Of a stretch of 63,157 nt of DNA, positions 31,061 to 40,607 are shown piece by piece. The stretch's first letter is position 1, and each line of letters begins with the position of its first letter. Source of the stretch: Micrococcales bacterium (GTDB taxonomy: Bacteria > Actinomycetota > Actinomycetes > Actinomycetales > Microbacteriaceae); assembly GCA_947483795.1 (NCBI GenBank), contig CANKLZ010000002.1, forward strand, positions 1 through 63,157, read 5' to 3'. The translations under genes were made by a program, and so were the position numbers. The notes beneath the pieces were generated by a model, which worked only from the letters and a program-made list of their open reading frames with translations, had not been told where the DNA came from and ran no database searches.

Positions 31061-32433
31061 AACCCAAAGTTAGCTTGGAAATCCGCTTCTTCCAAACGAG
31101 CCTTAACATCCACTAAGAATCTACTTGCGTCTGCACCGTCGATAATTCTGTGATCGTAGGAAAGAGCAAGGTAAACCATGCTGCGAATCGCAATACTGTC
31201 TTGACCATTTTCATCTGTGACCACAACTGGACGCTTAGCAACTACACCAGTGCCCAAGATTGCAGACTGAGGTAAGAATACGACTGGTGTATCAAAGAGT
31301 GCGCCTCTAGATCCTGTGTTGGTAAGAGTGAACGTTCCACCTGATAACTCGTCTGGCTTGAGTTTGTTCTCACGTGTTCTAGAAGCCATGTCAGCAATCT
31401 GCTGAGCAATATCTCCCAGGCTCAGTGATGCTGCATCTCTGATGACCGGGGTCAGAAGGCCACGTTCGGTATCAACAGCAAAGCTAATGTTCTCGGTAGC
31501 GTGATAAACGATGTTATCGCCATCAATAGCTGCGTTAATCTTTGGGTGAGCCCGCAGTGCCTCTGCAGCTGCCAAGAAGAAGAACGGCATGAAGTTAAGT
31601 TTCACGCCAGTCTTCGCAGTGAATTCTGCTTGGACCTTGGTACGTAACTGAGCAATCTTGGTTACATCCACTTCGACAAAAGTGGTTAACTGCGCACTTG
31701 AGACCATAGAGGCTACGGCGCGCTCTCCAAGTACCTTGCGAAGGCGTGACATCGGCTCAACAGTGCCACGAAGTGCTGACGTTGCTGGAACATGTGCAGC
31801 GACAGGTGTTGAGATCTGAGTTGAAGCACCACTTGCAGCGACAACAACATCTTCTCTACGAATACGTCCACCGACACCAGTGCCTGAAACAGTGGCAAGG
31901 TTAACACCAGATTCAGCAGCAAGTTTTCTAACCAAAGGCGTTACGTAACTAGCGTCTGAATTTGATTCCACCTGAGCCTGAGGAGCAGGTACTGAAACTT
32001 GAGGAGTGAATACTGGAAGTGCTGCTGGGGGAGCAACTGGAGTTGTTACCTGTGGAGTAAACACTGGAAGTGTTGGTGGAGTAACTACTGGTGCTGCTAC
32101 TACTGGTGCTGCCACTGGTGCAATTGGTTCCGCAACTACAGGGGCTACAGGAGCTTGAGCAACTGGTGCACTTGCTACGGGAGCAGAGCTATCGGCTACG
32201 CCGTCTCCGACTATTGCAAGAACTGCACCCACAAGAGCAACTTCATCTTCCTGCACGAGGATCTGCTGAAGCACACCTGCAACAGGGCTAGGAATCTCTG
32301 TATCGACCTTATCTGTTGATACTTCAACTAGTGGCTCGTCGATGGCAACTGTGTCGCCGATCTTCTTGAGCCAGCGTGTGACAGTTCCTTCGGTGACTGA
32401 TTCACCTAGTGCTGGAAGTTTTACTTCACTCAT
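31057..32433 (-). CDS. sucB: 2-oxoacid dehydrogenase complex E2 (dihydrolipoamide acyltransferase), single lipoyl domain
   Basis: Lipoyl motif STDKVDTEIPSP; E3-binding domain; catalytic LSYDHRIIDGADASRFL. Confidence 0.92.
   Translation of the reverse strand: MSEVKLPALGESVTEGTVTRWLKKIGDTVAIDEPLVEVSTDKVDTEIPSPVAGVLQQILVQEDEVALVGAVLAIVGDGVADSSAPVASAPVAQAPVAPVVAEPIAPVAAPVVAAPVVTPPTLPVFTPQVTTPVAPPAALPVFTPQVSVPAPQAQVESNSDASYVTPLVRKLAAESGVNLATVSGTGVGGRIRREDVVVAASGASTQISTPVAAHVPATSALRGTVEPMSRLRKVLGERAVASMVSSAQLTTFVEVDVTKIAQLRTKVQAEFTAKTGVKLNFMPFFFLAAAEALRAHPKINAAIDGDNIVYHATENISFAVDTERGLLTPVIRDAASLSLGDIAQQIADMASRTRENKLKPDELSGGTFTLTNTGSRGALFDTPVVFLPQSAILGTGVVAKRPVVVTDENGQDSIAIRSMVYLALSYDHRIIDGADASRFLVDVKARLEEADFQANFGF
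31979..32200 (-). repeat. Pro/Ala/Val-rich interdomain linker with duplicated LPVFTPQV unit
   Basis: TLPVFTPQVTTPVAPPAALPVFTPQVSVPAPQ within the E2 protein. Confidence 0.8.
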
Positions 32434-32461
32434 TATTTACTCCTTGTAAGCAATCTCTAGT

Positions 32462-33838
32462 TTAGGCGTGTGCGTGCAGTGGCTTGCCAGCCAAGGCCAT
32501 GTGTGCTTCGCCAATGGCTTCGTTCATTGTTGGGTGTGCGTGAACAAGTGAAGCAACCTCTTCAGGGAATGCTTCCCAGTTCACGATGAGTTGAGCTTCA
32601 CCAATCTGCTCACCAACTCGAGTTCCGATCATATGGATACCAACGATGGGTCCGTTGTTGCGACGAATTAGCTTGACGAAACCAGCAGTACCAAGGATCT
32701 GGCTCTTACCGTTCCCACCAAGGTTGTATTCGTAAACAGAAATGTTGTCCTGTCCATAAATCTCAGCCGCCTTTGCCTCTGTCACACCGACAGATGCAAT
32801 CTCAGGCTCAGAGTAAGTGACCTTCGGAATGCCTAGTTCGTCAATTGGAGCTGGTCTTAGACCGGCAATCTCCTCAGCAATGAAGATTCCTTGCTGGAAA
32901 CCACGGTGAGCTAGTTGTAGCCCTGGAACAATGTCTCCGGCTGCATAAACTCCTGGAACCGATGTTTCAAGTCTTTCGTTGGTTAGCACATAGCCGCGGT
33001 CCATCTTGATGCCGTTTTCCTCATAGCCAAAGCCTGCGGTGTTCGGTCCACGACCTACTGCAACCAACATAAGTTCGCCGTCAAAGGTTTCACCGTTTTC
33101 AAGAGTTGCAACTACACCCGTAGCACTCTGTTGAACACCTTGGAATCGAACACCAGTTTTGAAGTTGATGCCACGCTTACGGAAAGCTCGTTCCATAGCT
33201 TTGCTCACGGAGGCGTCCTCGTTTGGAACTAGAGTTGGAAGACCTTCGATGATGGTTACATCAGTACCGAATGAACGCCAGATAGATGCGAACTCAACAC
33301 CAATAACTCCACCACCTAGAACGATCACTTTGCTAGGAACGAAGTCAAGTTGAAGGGCGTGTTCAGATGTGATGACCCGTCCACCAATTTCTAACCCAGG
33401 CAGTGTCTTGCTGTATGAACCGGTCGCTAGAAAGATGTTCTTACCCGTGTAAAGCTCTCCGTTAACTGAAATGGTTTTAGGAGCAACAAGTGATCCTTCA
33501 CCTGATACAACAGTGATCTCTTTTGCTGCAACTAGACCGGTAAGACCTTTGAATAGGCGGTCCACGATGCCATCGCGATACTTATTTACCTGAGGCATGT
33601 CGATACCTTGGAAGGTGGCCTGAACTCCAACTGCTCCAGCATCCCGAGTCACGTCCGCAACTTCTGCTGAGTGAAGGAGTGCTTTAGTTGGAATACAACC
33701 GCGGTGCAAGCAGGTTCCACCAAGCTTGTCTCGCTCTATCAGTGCAACAGACAGACCTAGCTGTGAACTGCGCAGGGCGGCGGCATAGCCACCACTTCCG
33801 CCACCAAGGATTACGACGTCAAAATTGTACTCGGCCAA
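32462..33838 (-). CDS. lpdA: Dihydrolipoyl dehydrogenase
   Basis: GGTCLHRGCIPTKALL redox motif; HAHPTMNEAIGEAH. Confidence 0.95.
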   Translation of the reverse strand: MAEYNFDVVILGGGSGGYAAALRSSQLGLSVALIERDKLGGTCLHRGCIPTKALLHSAEVADVTRDAGAVGVQATFQGIDMPQVNKYRDGIVDRLFKGLTGLVAAKEITVVSGEGSLVAPKTISVNGELYTGKNIFLATGSYSKTLPGLEIGGRVITSEHALQLDFVPSKVIVLGGGVIGVEFASIWRSFGTDVTIIEGLPTLVPNEDASVSKAMERAFRKRGINFKTGVRFQGVQQSATGVVATLENGETFDGELMLVAVGRGPNTAGFGYEENGIKMDRGYVLTNERLETSVPGVYAAGDIVPGLQLAHRGFQQGIFIAEEIAGLRPAPIDELGIPKVTYSEPEIASVGVTEAKAAEIYGQDNISVYEYNLGGNGKSQILGTAGFVKLIRRNNGPIVGIHMIGTRVGEQIGEAQLIVNWEAFPEEVASLVHAHPTMNEAIGEAHMALAGKPLHAHA

Positions 33839-33896
33839 TTTAGCTCCTCAAAGCATGTTGTTTGGATAAGGTTTCGTTATAAAGATTACTAGAAGA

Positions 33897-35405
33897 CTAT
33901 TTCTTCTGTGTCGCTACCATTTGTTCAGCAACAGTCACAAGGGTTCGAACCATTGAACCTGTCGCACCCTTGACTGTATAACCATAGGGCGCTAGGTCAT
34001 TGTTGGCTGCGGTGGCGAAGTCTAAGTGAGCCCAGTTGAGTCGATCTTTACCTTTAGTGGAAGCTAATCCAACGAATTCCCTTAGGAACAGACCCCCAAC
34101 TAGCATGCTGCCAGCAGGATTACCCAAGCGAGAGTTCACAAAGTCGGCAACATCAGATTTAAGTAGGTCAAATAGCTCTTCGGCTAGTGGCATGTGCCAA
34201 ACCAGTTCTCCTGCTGCGCTTGCCGCCTTCTCAACTGCAGCAACTGCTTTGTCCTCACCCATTAGACCTGTGTATCGGTTTCCTAACGCGACTCTTGCCC
34301 CTCCGGTAAGAGTTGCTATGTCGATCATTAGATCTGGCTTCAGTTCGGAAGCCAAGATCAAGCCATCAGCCATGACTAATCGTCCTTCAGCGTCGGTATT
34401 GATAACTTCAACAGTCTTGCCGTTTCGGAAAGTTATAACATCGGTAGGTCGAGTGGCGGATCCAGATGGCATGTTCTCAGCGATACACATGAACGCTGTT
34501 ACTTTGATTTGAAGACCTAGTCGCGCAATTGCCAATGTAGCTTGCGCAATGGTCGCAGCTCCCGCCATGTCGTACTTCATACCAAGAATTCCAAGTGGTG
34601 GCTTGAGCGAGATACCACCGGTATCAAAAGTGATTCCTTTGCCAACTAGAGCTAGGTGAGACTTAGCCTTTGCAGGTGCGTATGTGATTTTTACCATTCT
34701 TGGACCGCGAACTGAACCTTGGCCTACAGAAAGAATTCCGATGCATTTTTCTTTGGCTAATTTCTTCTCGTCCCAGATCTCAACTGTTACCCCTGGAATT
34801 TTTGACTGAGACTCTACAATCTCGGCAAGTTTTGCAGGATACAAATCATTACCTGGAGTGTTTACCAGGTCTCTTGTTGCGTTAAGTGCATCTGAAAGAA
34901 TTTTTAGTCGATCGAGATCGATCTTAGATACAGACTTGCTCGAGACCAGGTGAACTGTCTTGAGAGTTGCAGGTTGGCTGCCGCTTGATTTGTACTTAGT
35001 AAATTCGTATTGAACTATTGCAATACCTTCTAGTAAAGCGAGTGCTATTTCAGATGTTGAGATTGGAATGTCAACAGTGATGGTCTTGGCATCTTTGAAT
35101 TCACGTCCAATAGCGCCCCCAATTTCACGAGCCTTAGCGTGATTGCTGATGCCTTCGCCAATTCCAACAAGGCCAACCACACTACTTCCAACACTCAACC
35201 TTGAGGTGGCTTCAGAAGCGCCTGATACAGCCAATGCCTTTAGATTAAGGGTCTTCAAGCCAGCTAACTTTGCAGCTGTCCCTTGTAGCTTGGGTTCTTT
35301 ACCGTCTAGACCAACGGCGTAAACAGAGATTGAATCGGTTGTTGTTATAGGAGCTACATTGCTCACTTTGTAAGAGATGGAGGTCATAGAGTCCATGTTA
35401 GCCAC
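33897..35405 (-). CDS. pepA: Leucyl aminopeptidase (M17)
   Basis: VGKGITFDTGGISLKP, NTDAEGRLVMADGL. Confidence 0.94.
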   Translation of the reverse strand: MANMDSMTSISYKVSNVAPITTTDSISVYAVGLDGKEPKLQGTAAKLAGLKTLNLKALAVSGASEATSRLSVGSSVVGLVGIGEGISNHAKAREIGGAIGREFKDAKTITVDIPISTSEIALALLEGIAIVQYEFTKYKSSGSQPATLKTVHLVSSKSVSKIDLDRLKILSDALNATRDLVNTPGNDLYPAKLAEIVESQSKIPGVTVEIWDEKKLAKEKCIGILSVGQGSVRGPRMVKITYAPAKAKSHLALVGKGITFDTGGISLKPPLGILGMKYDMAGAATIAQATLAIARLGLQIKVTAFMCIAENMPSGSATRPTDVITFRNGKTVEVINTDAEGRLVMADGLILASELKPDLMIDIATLTGGARVALGNRYTGLMGEDKAVAAVEKAASAAGELVWHMPLAEELFDLLKSDVADFVNSRLGNPAGSMLVGGLFLREFVGLASTKGKDRLNWAHLDFATAANNDLAPYGYTVKGATGSMVRTLVTVAEQMVATQKK

Positions 35406-35412
35406 GCCAAAG

Positions 35413-35419
35413 TAGAATA
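35413..35419. promoter_or_regulatory. Symmetric shared -10 element for divergent pepA and PAC2 genes
   Basis: TAGAATA: TAGAAT-N6-ATG on + and TATTCT-N8-GTG on -. Confidence 0.55.
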
Positions 35420-35424
35420 GTCAC

Positions 35425-36354
35425 ATGGCACAGCCAAATTCGCTTTTCACCTTCGTAAACTCGGAGATTCTCGTCCCTGAAGGATTGCACCTGTTTGCCT
35501 CAATCTCAGGCTTTACAGATGCAGGTTCTTCACTGCAACAAATCTCTGGGCACATTCTGGGCAATCTTGAATTTGAAACTGTTGCGGTATTTAACAATGA
35601 TGAGTTGTTAGATTACAGATCTAGAAGGCCGGTGATGTTCTTCGAGCAAGATCACATCGAGGACTACCAGCCAGCTACGCTAACTCTTCAGCTAGTTAGA
35701 GACGAGGTCGGAACGCAATTCCTCTTCTTGAACGGGTATGAGCCTGACTTCAAGTGGGAAGCATTTGCCTCAGCAATCGAGCAGCTTTTCGCAGTCCTTG
35801 CAATAGAGGACATGACCTGGTTACATGCCATTCCTTTTCCAATCCCGCATACCAAACCCGTCGGTGTCACGGTTTCAGGCAACCAGAAGGAAGTTATAGC
35901 GGAATACTCGGAATGGAAGCCTCGGACTCAGGTGCCTGGAAATATCATGCATCTACTTGAATACCGACTGACTCAAATCAACATACCTAGCACAGGCTTT
36001 GTTTTGCTGGTTCCGCATTACCTCTCAGACTCCGAGTATCCTCAGGCAGCTGTGGCTGGTTTAGAACTGATAAGCAGCCATCTTGGGTTGGTGTTCCCAA
36101 CTGACGATCTCAGGGAAGAAGGTGACGCTTTCCTAAGAAGGCTCACTACACAAATGGCAGAAAATCAGGATCTAGCCAGAATGGTTCACAACCTCGAGTC
36201 AAGTTTTCAAAACGAGAGAGCAGCCAATGGGCTTGGTTCCGTCAAACCTCGTGAAAGAGCTATACCTGATGCGGATGAGATTGCTGCAGAACTTGAGGAT
36301 TACTTAGCTAGCCACCAAAAAAATAAGATTGATAACGAAGAGGACCAAGACTGA
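35425..36354 (+). CDS. PAC2 family protein
   Basis: PAC2-like fold sequence (ASISGFTDAG, PHYLSDSEYPQAA). Confidence 0.85.
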   Translation: MAQPNSLFTFVNSEILVPEGLHLFASISGFTDAGSSLQQISGHILGNLEFETVAVFNNDELLDYRSRRPVMFFEQDHIEDYQPATLTLQLVRDEVGTQFLFLNGYEPDFKWEAFASAIEQLFAVLAIEDMTWLHAIPFPIPHTKPVGVTVSGNQKEVIAEYSEWKPRTQVPGNIMHLLEYRLTQINIPSTGFVLLVPHYLSDSEYPQAAVAGLELISSHLGLVFPTDDLREEGDAFLRRLTTQMAENQDLARMVHNLESSFQNERAANGLGSVKPRERAIPDADEIAAELEDYLASHQKNKIDNEEDQD

Positions 36355-37598
36355 AGCGTTCACCAACGCTGGTTCTCACAGTCGCAGGCCTAGCATATTT
36401 TCTAGCAGTCACACAACGATCATCTTTGGGTGTCGCTACTCTCACCGCTAGTGAAAGGTTCGACACTAACGCCCAACAACTGGCAACTCTCGCAGTATTC
36501 CAACTGGTGGTTTATGCTGCTATGCAAATTCCAGTAGGTATCCTGCTCGATAGATTCGGGGCAAAACTACTTCTAGGAGTTGGTGCTGCAATCATGGCTG
36601 TTGGTCAACTCATAGTTGCCTTCGCACCAGCGCTCGAATACGCAGTGCTCGGAAGAATGCTAGTTGGAATGGGAGATAGCTTCACATTCATCTCCATGAT
36701 TCGAATGGTCAATGGTTGGTACAGCGGTTCAAAAGCCTCCAAGCTTCAACAGTATCTTTCGACTATCGGTCAAACAGGTCAGTTCTTTTCAGCTGTGCCG
36801 TTTTGGCTGATGCTTGAAACTCTTGGCTGGCAACCTGCCTTCGCGATAATGGCAACTGCATCGCTTTTGGTTCTGCTCTTAGTGATTTCATTCACTTCAA
36901 ATGAAGCTCCTGGGACCAAACATTTAGAGGGTTCAGTATCGCTCAGAGGCGCAATAAATCAGTTGGTCGAGAATGTTAGAAATCCCGGAATACGAATGGC
37001 TTTCTGGACACACTTCTCTACCCAACCAACCACTACATCGATTTCACTGCTTTGGGCTGTTCCATATTTGGTTACTGCGGAAGGGCAATCACATGAGTTT
37101 GCGGCGCTAACACTGACACTCATGGTTGTGTTTGGGTTCGTAACTGGACCAATTATTGCTGAGATTTGTGCCAGAGCACCAGAACTCAGAACCAAACTTG
37201 TTTACTCAGTTGTTGGAAGCACAGTAGCGGCTTGGTTGGTTTTGCTTCTCGTTCCTGGGAAGGCGTCATCAGGCCTACTACTTGCTTGCTTTCTAGTAAT
37301 CTCAATCGGCGGACCGGCTTCGATGGTCGCATTTGACTTCTCCAAAGACTTTGCGCCGAGGCAAAGACTTGGGTCGGCCAATGGATTTGCCAACGTGGGT
37401 GGCTTCTTGGCTACTTTCGTCATGATGTATCTGACTGGACTTGTTATCGATTTGCTTCACGATCCAGCATCTGGAGTAGATAGATATAACGTTGACAGTT
37501 TCAGGTGGGGTTTCGCAGCTCAATTCATCGTTATTGCTGTTGGAATAACTCTCTTCACAATTGAAAAGCGAAGAACTTCATTATCTTCCTCGCTTTAG
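36351..37598 (+). CDS. MFS transporter, probable CTG start
   Basis: RFDTNAQQLATLAVFQLVVYAAMQIPVGILLDRFGAK; TM1 is recovered only from CTG 36351 (KRSPTLVLTVAGLAYFLAVTQRSSLGVA). Confidence 0.85.
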   Translation: MKRSPTLVLTVAGLAYFLAVTQRSSLGVATLTASERFDTNAQQLATLAVFQLVVYAAMQIPVGILLDRFGAKLLLGVGAAIMAVGQLIVAFAPALEYAVLGRMLVGMGDSFTFISMIRMVNGWYSGSKASKLQQYLSTIGQTGQFFSAVPFWLMLETLGWQPAFAIMATASLLVLLLVISFTSNEAPGTKHLEGSVSLRGAINQLVENVRNPGIRMAFWTHFSTQPTTTSISLLWAVPYLVTAEGQSHEFAALTLTLMVVFGFVTGPIIAEICARAPELRTKLVYSVVGSTVAAWLVLLLVPGKASSGLLLACFLVISIGGPASMVAFDFSKDFAPRQRLGSANGFANVGGFLATFVMMYLTGLVIDLLHDPASGVDRYNVDSFRWGFAAQFIVIAVGITLFTIEKRRTSLSSSL

Positions 37599-37677
37599 GG
37601 AATAGAAGCGGAACCTTTTGGGTTTCAACACCTGTAACTACCATTTGGCTCCGTTGTCCCGTAAACATGGAATTTAG

Positions 37678-37729
37678 TGGCATAATCGAGACAAGACCCA
37701 GTCATTTCAGCCGATTTGACATGGGTCTT
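37678..37729 (+). promoter_or_regulatory. Candidate extended -10 promoter and leader hairpin upstream of the primary sigma factor gene
   Basis: TGGCATAAT at 37678-37686; AAGACCCAGTCA...TGACATGGGTCTT at 37693-37729 (12 bp with one bulged A). Confidence 0.5.
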
Positions 37730-37781
37730 CGTAATGCCCGAAATTTCGTACTGGTCAACCTCATAGAAACTATAGGTTCTC

Positions 37782-39335
37782 ATGGCTTCAAAACCGACTA
37801 AGGCTTCTGCTGCATCTGCGGCAAAGAAAACCGTCGCGCCTAAAGAAAAAACCAAGGCTAAAGCGACAAGCGCAACAACTAAAGGAAAAACCATCAAATC
37901 TTCACCTAGCAAAGCAACGACAGTAAAGGCAGCCAAAGCCGAAGTCAAAACTAAGTCTGTCGCCAAGAAGCCAACCGCTAAAGTCGTGGCCAAGGCAACT
38001 AAACCTGTCGCGAAAACAGCAAAACCAGTGGTAAGGGTAGCAACTAAGAAAGTTGTAGCAAAGCCAGTTGCAAAAAAAGTGGTGAAGCCTGCGGCGAAGC
38101 CAGTTGCTACCGTCAAAGCTAAGGCATCGACAAAAGCAGAGGCTAAACCTCTCTCTAAGTCCACAGTTAAGGCTCCGAAGAAGATTGCTTCACCAAAGGA
38201 TATACTTCCAGCTGGAATTGATGTTGATGAAGATGAGGATGATTTAGATCCTGAGGTGCTGGTTAGCGAAGCGGAAGTAGACGTTATTGTCGCAGATGTT
38301 GAAGAGGTCATTCCAGAAGTTGAAGATGATGATGACCAACCAGTAGTTCCCGAGGGTGCTCTTGTCATTTCAAGCCGCGAAGAAGACGACATCCAGGTTC
38401 AAAGTACGAGCATCACTGGAGCAACTGCTGACCCAGTCAAAGACTACCTAAAGCAAATCGGTAAGGTTGCCTTGCTTAATGCCGAGCTTGAAGTTGAGCT
38501 CGCCAAGAGAATCGAAGCCGGACTTTTTGCTGAAGAGAAGATAGCTACAGATAAGAAGTTGAGCAAGGACATGGCTCGTGACTTGAAATGGGTTGTGAAA
38601 GATGGACAACGAGCTAAGAGCCACCTATTAGAGGCTAACCTTCGACTTGTTGTAAGCCTTGCCAAGCGCTACACCGGTCGAGGTATGCAGTTCCTTGACC
38701 TAATCCAAGAGGGAAACCTTGGACTTATTCGTGCAGTTGAGAAGTTTGACTACACCAAGGGTTATAAGTTCTCGACATATGCAACCTGGTGGATTCGACA
38801 GGCCATCACAAGAGCGATGGCAGATCAGGCGAGAACAATTCGTATTCCAGTACACATGGTGGAAGTCATTAACAAACTTTCTCGCGTGCAAAGGCAGTTG
38901 TTGCAAGATCTTGGTCGCGAACCAACTCCTGAAGAACTGGCCCGCGAGCTAGACATGACTCCAGAAAAAGTTGTCGAAGTTCAAAAGTATGGCCGCGAAC
39001 CAATTTCACTTTCAACTCCTTTAGGTGAAGACGGTGACTCAGAGTTCGGTGACCTAATTGAAGATACCGAAGCTGTGCAGCCTGCAGATGCCGTGGCATT
39101 TAGGATCATGCAGCGTGAGATCGAGCGACTTCTTGATACCTTGACTCCTCGTGAAGCAGCGGTTATTCGAAGCAGGTACGGAATTGGCGATGGAGTTATG
39201 AAGACCCTAGACCAAATCGGTGAAGACCACGGTGTAACTCGTGAACGCATTCGCCAGATTGAAGCGAAGACTATGTCCAAGCTAAAGCACCCATCCCGTG
39301 CTCAATGGCTTAGAGATTTCATCAAAGAGAGTTAG
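37782..39335 (+). CDS. rpoD: RNA polymerase primary sigma factor
   Basis: Sigma70 regions 1.2-4 ([54 protein letters not shown]) plus Lys/Ala-rich N-terminus. Confidence 0.96.
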   Translation: MASKPTKASAASAAKKTVAPKEKTKAKATSATTKGKTIKSSPSKATTVKAAKAEVKTKSVAKKPTAKVVAKATKPVAKTAKPVVRVATKKVVAKPVAKKVVKPAAKPVATVKAKASTKAEAKPLSKSTVKAPKKIASPKDILPAGIDVDEDEDDLDPEVLVSEAEVDVIVADVEEVIPEVEDDDDQPVVPEGALVISSREEDDIQVQSTSITGATADPVKDYLKQIGKVALLNAELEVELAKRIEAGLFAEEKIATDKKLSKDMARDLKWVVKDGQRAKSHLLEANLRLVVSLAKRYTGRGMQFLDLIQEGNLGLIRAVEKFDYTKGYKFSTYATWWIRQAITRAMADQARTIRIPVHMVEVINKLSRVQRQLLQDLGREPTPEELARELDMTPEKVVEVQKYGREPISLSTPLGEDGDSEFGDLIEDTEAVQPADAVAFRIMQREIERLLDTLTPREAAVIRSRYGIGDGVMKTLDQIGEDHGVTRERIRQIEAKTMSKLKHPSRAQWLRDFIKES

Positions 39336-39338
39336 TCA

Positions 39339-40607
39339 TTGTTTTACCTTCCAGCATTGCTAATCGGGCGACTAATTCGTTTCGCAGTTCGATTTGTAAG
39401 ACCTGGTGGAGGTTCAGCGTTACCGGGTTTAGTCGTAAGCAAGTTAGCCCCTAATCTCGTTTATAAATCGCTGAACTCTTTCAAAGACGGACTGGTTGTA
39501 ATAACTGGTACCGCAGGTAAGTCAACAACTACCAAGATGGTCGTTGCAGTTGTTAGGGCTCATGGAAAAGAAGTATTTACTAATCCCTCGACTGCCAACA
39601 TTCAGCAGGGATTCTTCAGCACAATAGTTCGTCACGGAGACCTTTTTGGCAAGGTTCCTGGTTCTATCGCAATTCTGGAAATGGACGAAGGCCATGCCGC
39701 TCGAATAGTTTCAAAAGTGAAGCCGATTACTTCAGTAATCCTCAATGTCTTCGAAGACCAACTAGATAGATTCATCGATCCAGCTTTAGTGCGAGAAAAA
39801 TTAGCTCAAGTTGCTAAAGCCACTGAGGGAACTGTCATCCTCAACGCTGACGATCAGAACTGTTTACAAATCGCTTCGTCACTAGATAATCCAATCCAGT
39901 ACTTCGGTCTTTCAGAAAAAGTAACTCAGTCAAGTGCAAGCCATATGGATTATGCGCAAACATTCTTGGCTGCAATCGCTAAACCTACTGCTCAAAGCAT
40001 CGCTTTGGACTTGGATGGATTGAACTTGGAAGTTGAGATATCAAAAGAGAGAACTTCCTTCACTCTTCCAAGTCGGGGAACACACTTCGCTCTGGATGCC
40101 GTTGCTGCAATGGCGTGCGCAAAGCAGATTCTGGGTCACGAATTTGATTTGGAATTGGCAGCTGCAGTCCTCAATGAATTACCACCAGTGTTTTCAAGGG
40201 GAGAGGTTCGCAACATTAATGGCGAAGCTTGCGAATTCATATTGGTACAGAATCCAATAAGCATGCAGTTGAACCTAGACAACTTACCTAAGCATCTAGG
40301 GCAAGTTATGTTCGCGATAGGTAGGGATGTGCACGATCCGTCTTGGATGTGGACTGTTGATTACTCAGCTCTTAAGAATGTGCACACGGTTACTGGATTC
40401 AACTACGCGGATGCAGCTTTGGTTTTGTCATATAACGATGTTGGCATTGAAGTGATCGAGCCTGAGTACCACGATGCTATTGATAGTTTCTTTGCTTTAC
40501 CAGCTCCAGCTGAGGGAATGAAGACCGTTATCTACAGCGCTGACGCAATGCGCAGGCTAAGGCGCTACATGGGTTTTACCGATCCAGAGGATGTCGAACG
40601 TGGCTAA
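39339..40607 (+). CDS. Divergent MurT-like Mur ligase
   Basis: TGTAGKSTTTK P-loop, LEMDEGHA, NVFEDQLDRF, LNADDQN, SWMWTVDYSAL; zinc-ribbon cysteines of canonical MurT absent. Confidence 0.85.
   Translation: MFYLPALLIGRLIRFAVRFVRPGGGSALPGLVVSKLAPNLVYKSLNSFKDGLVVITGTAGKSTTTKMVVAVVRAHGKEVFTNPSTANIQQGFFSTIVRHGDLFGKVPGSIAILEMDEGHAARIVSKVKPITSVILNVFEDQLDRFIDPALVREKLAQVAKATEGTVILNADDQNCLQIASSLDNPIQYFGLSEKVTQSSASHMDYAQTFLAAIAKPTAQSIALDLDGLNLEVEISKERTSFTLPSRGTHFALDAVAAMACAKQILGHEFDLELAAAVLNELPPVFSRGEVRNINGEACEFILVQNPISMQLNLDNLPKHLGQVMFAIGRDVHDPSWMWTVDYSALKNVHTVTGFNYADAALVLSYNDVGIEVIEPEYHDAIDSFFALPAPAEGMKTVIYSADAMRRLRRYMGFTDPEDVERG

Noticed and set aside
31979-32200. Repetitive DNA that could look like a small satellite or array
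   Set aside because: It encodes the Pro/Ala/Val linker of the E2 protein in frame; no spacer structure, not CRISPR
36426-36428. TTG start of the MFS transporter as given in the ORF track
   Set aside because: Would delete TM1; the CTG at 36351 fits the SD, the overlap and the family N-terminus better
37782-38170. Lys/Ala-rich repetitive region
   Set aside because: In-frame N-terminal extension typical of actinobacterial primary sigma factors
37625-38392. 255-aa minus-strand ORF opposite the sigma factor N-terminus
   Set aside because: Shadow ORF: low-complexity Ser/Thr/Ala/Val/Phe composition is the reverse complement of the Lys/Ala/Glu-rich rpoD N-terminus; no RBS or family
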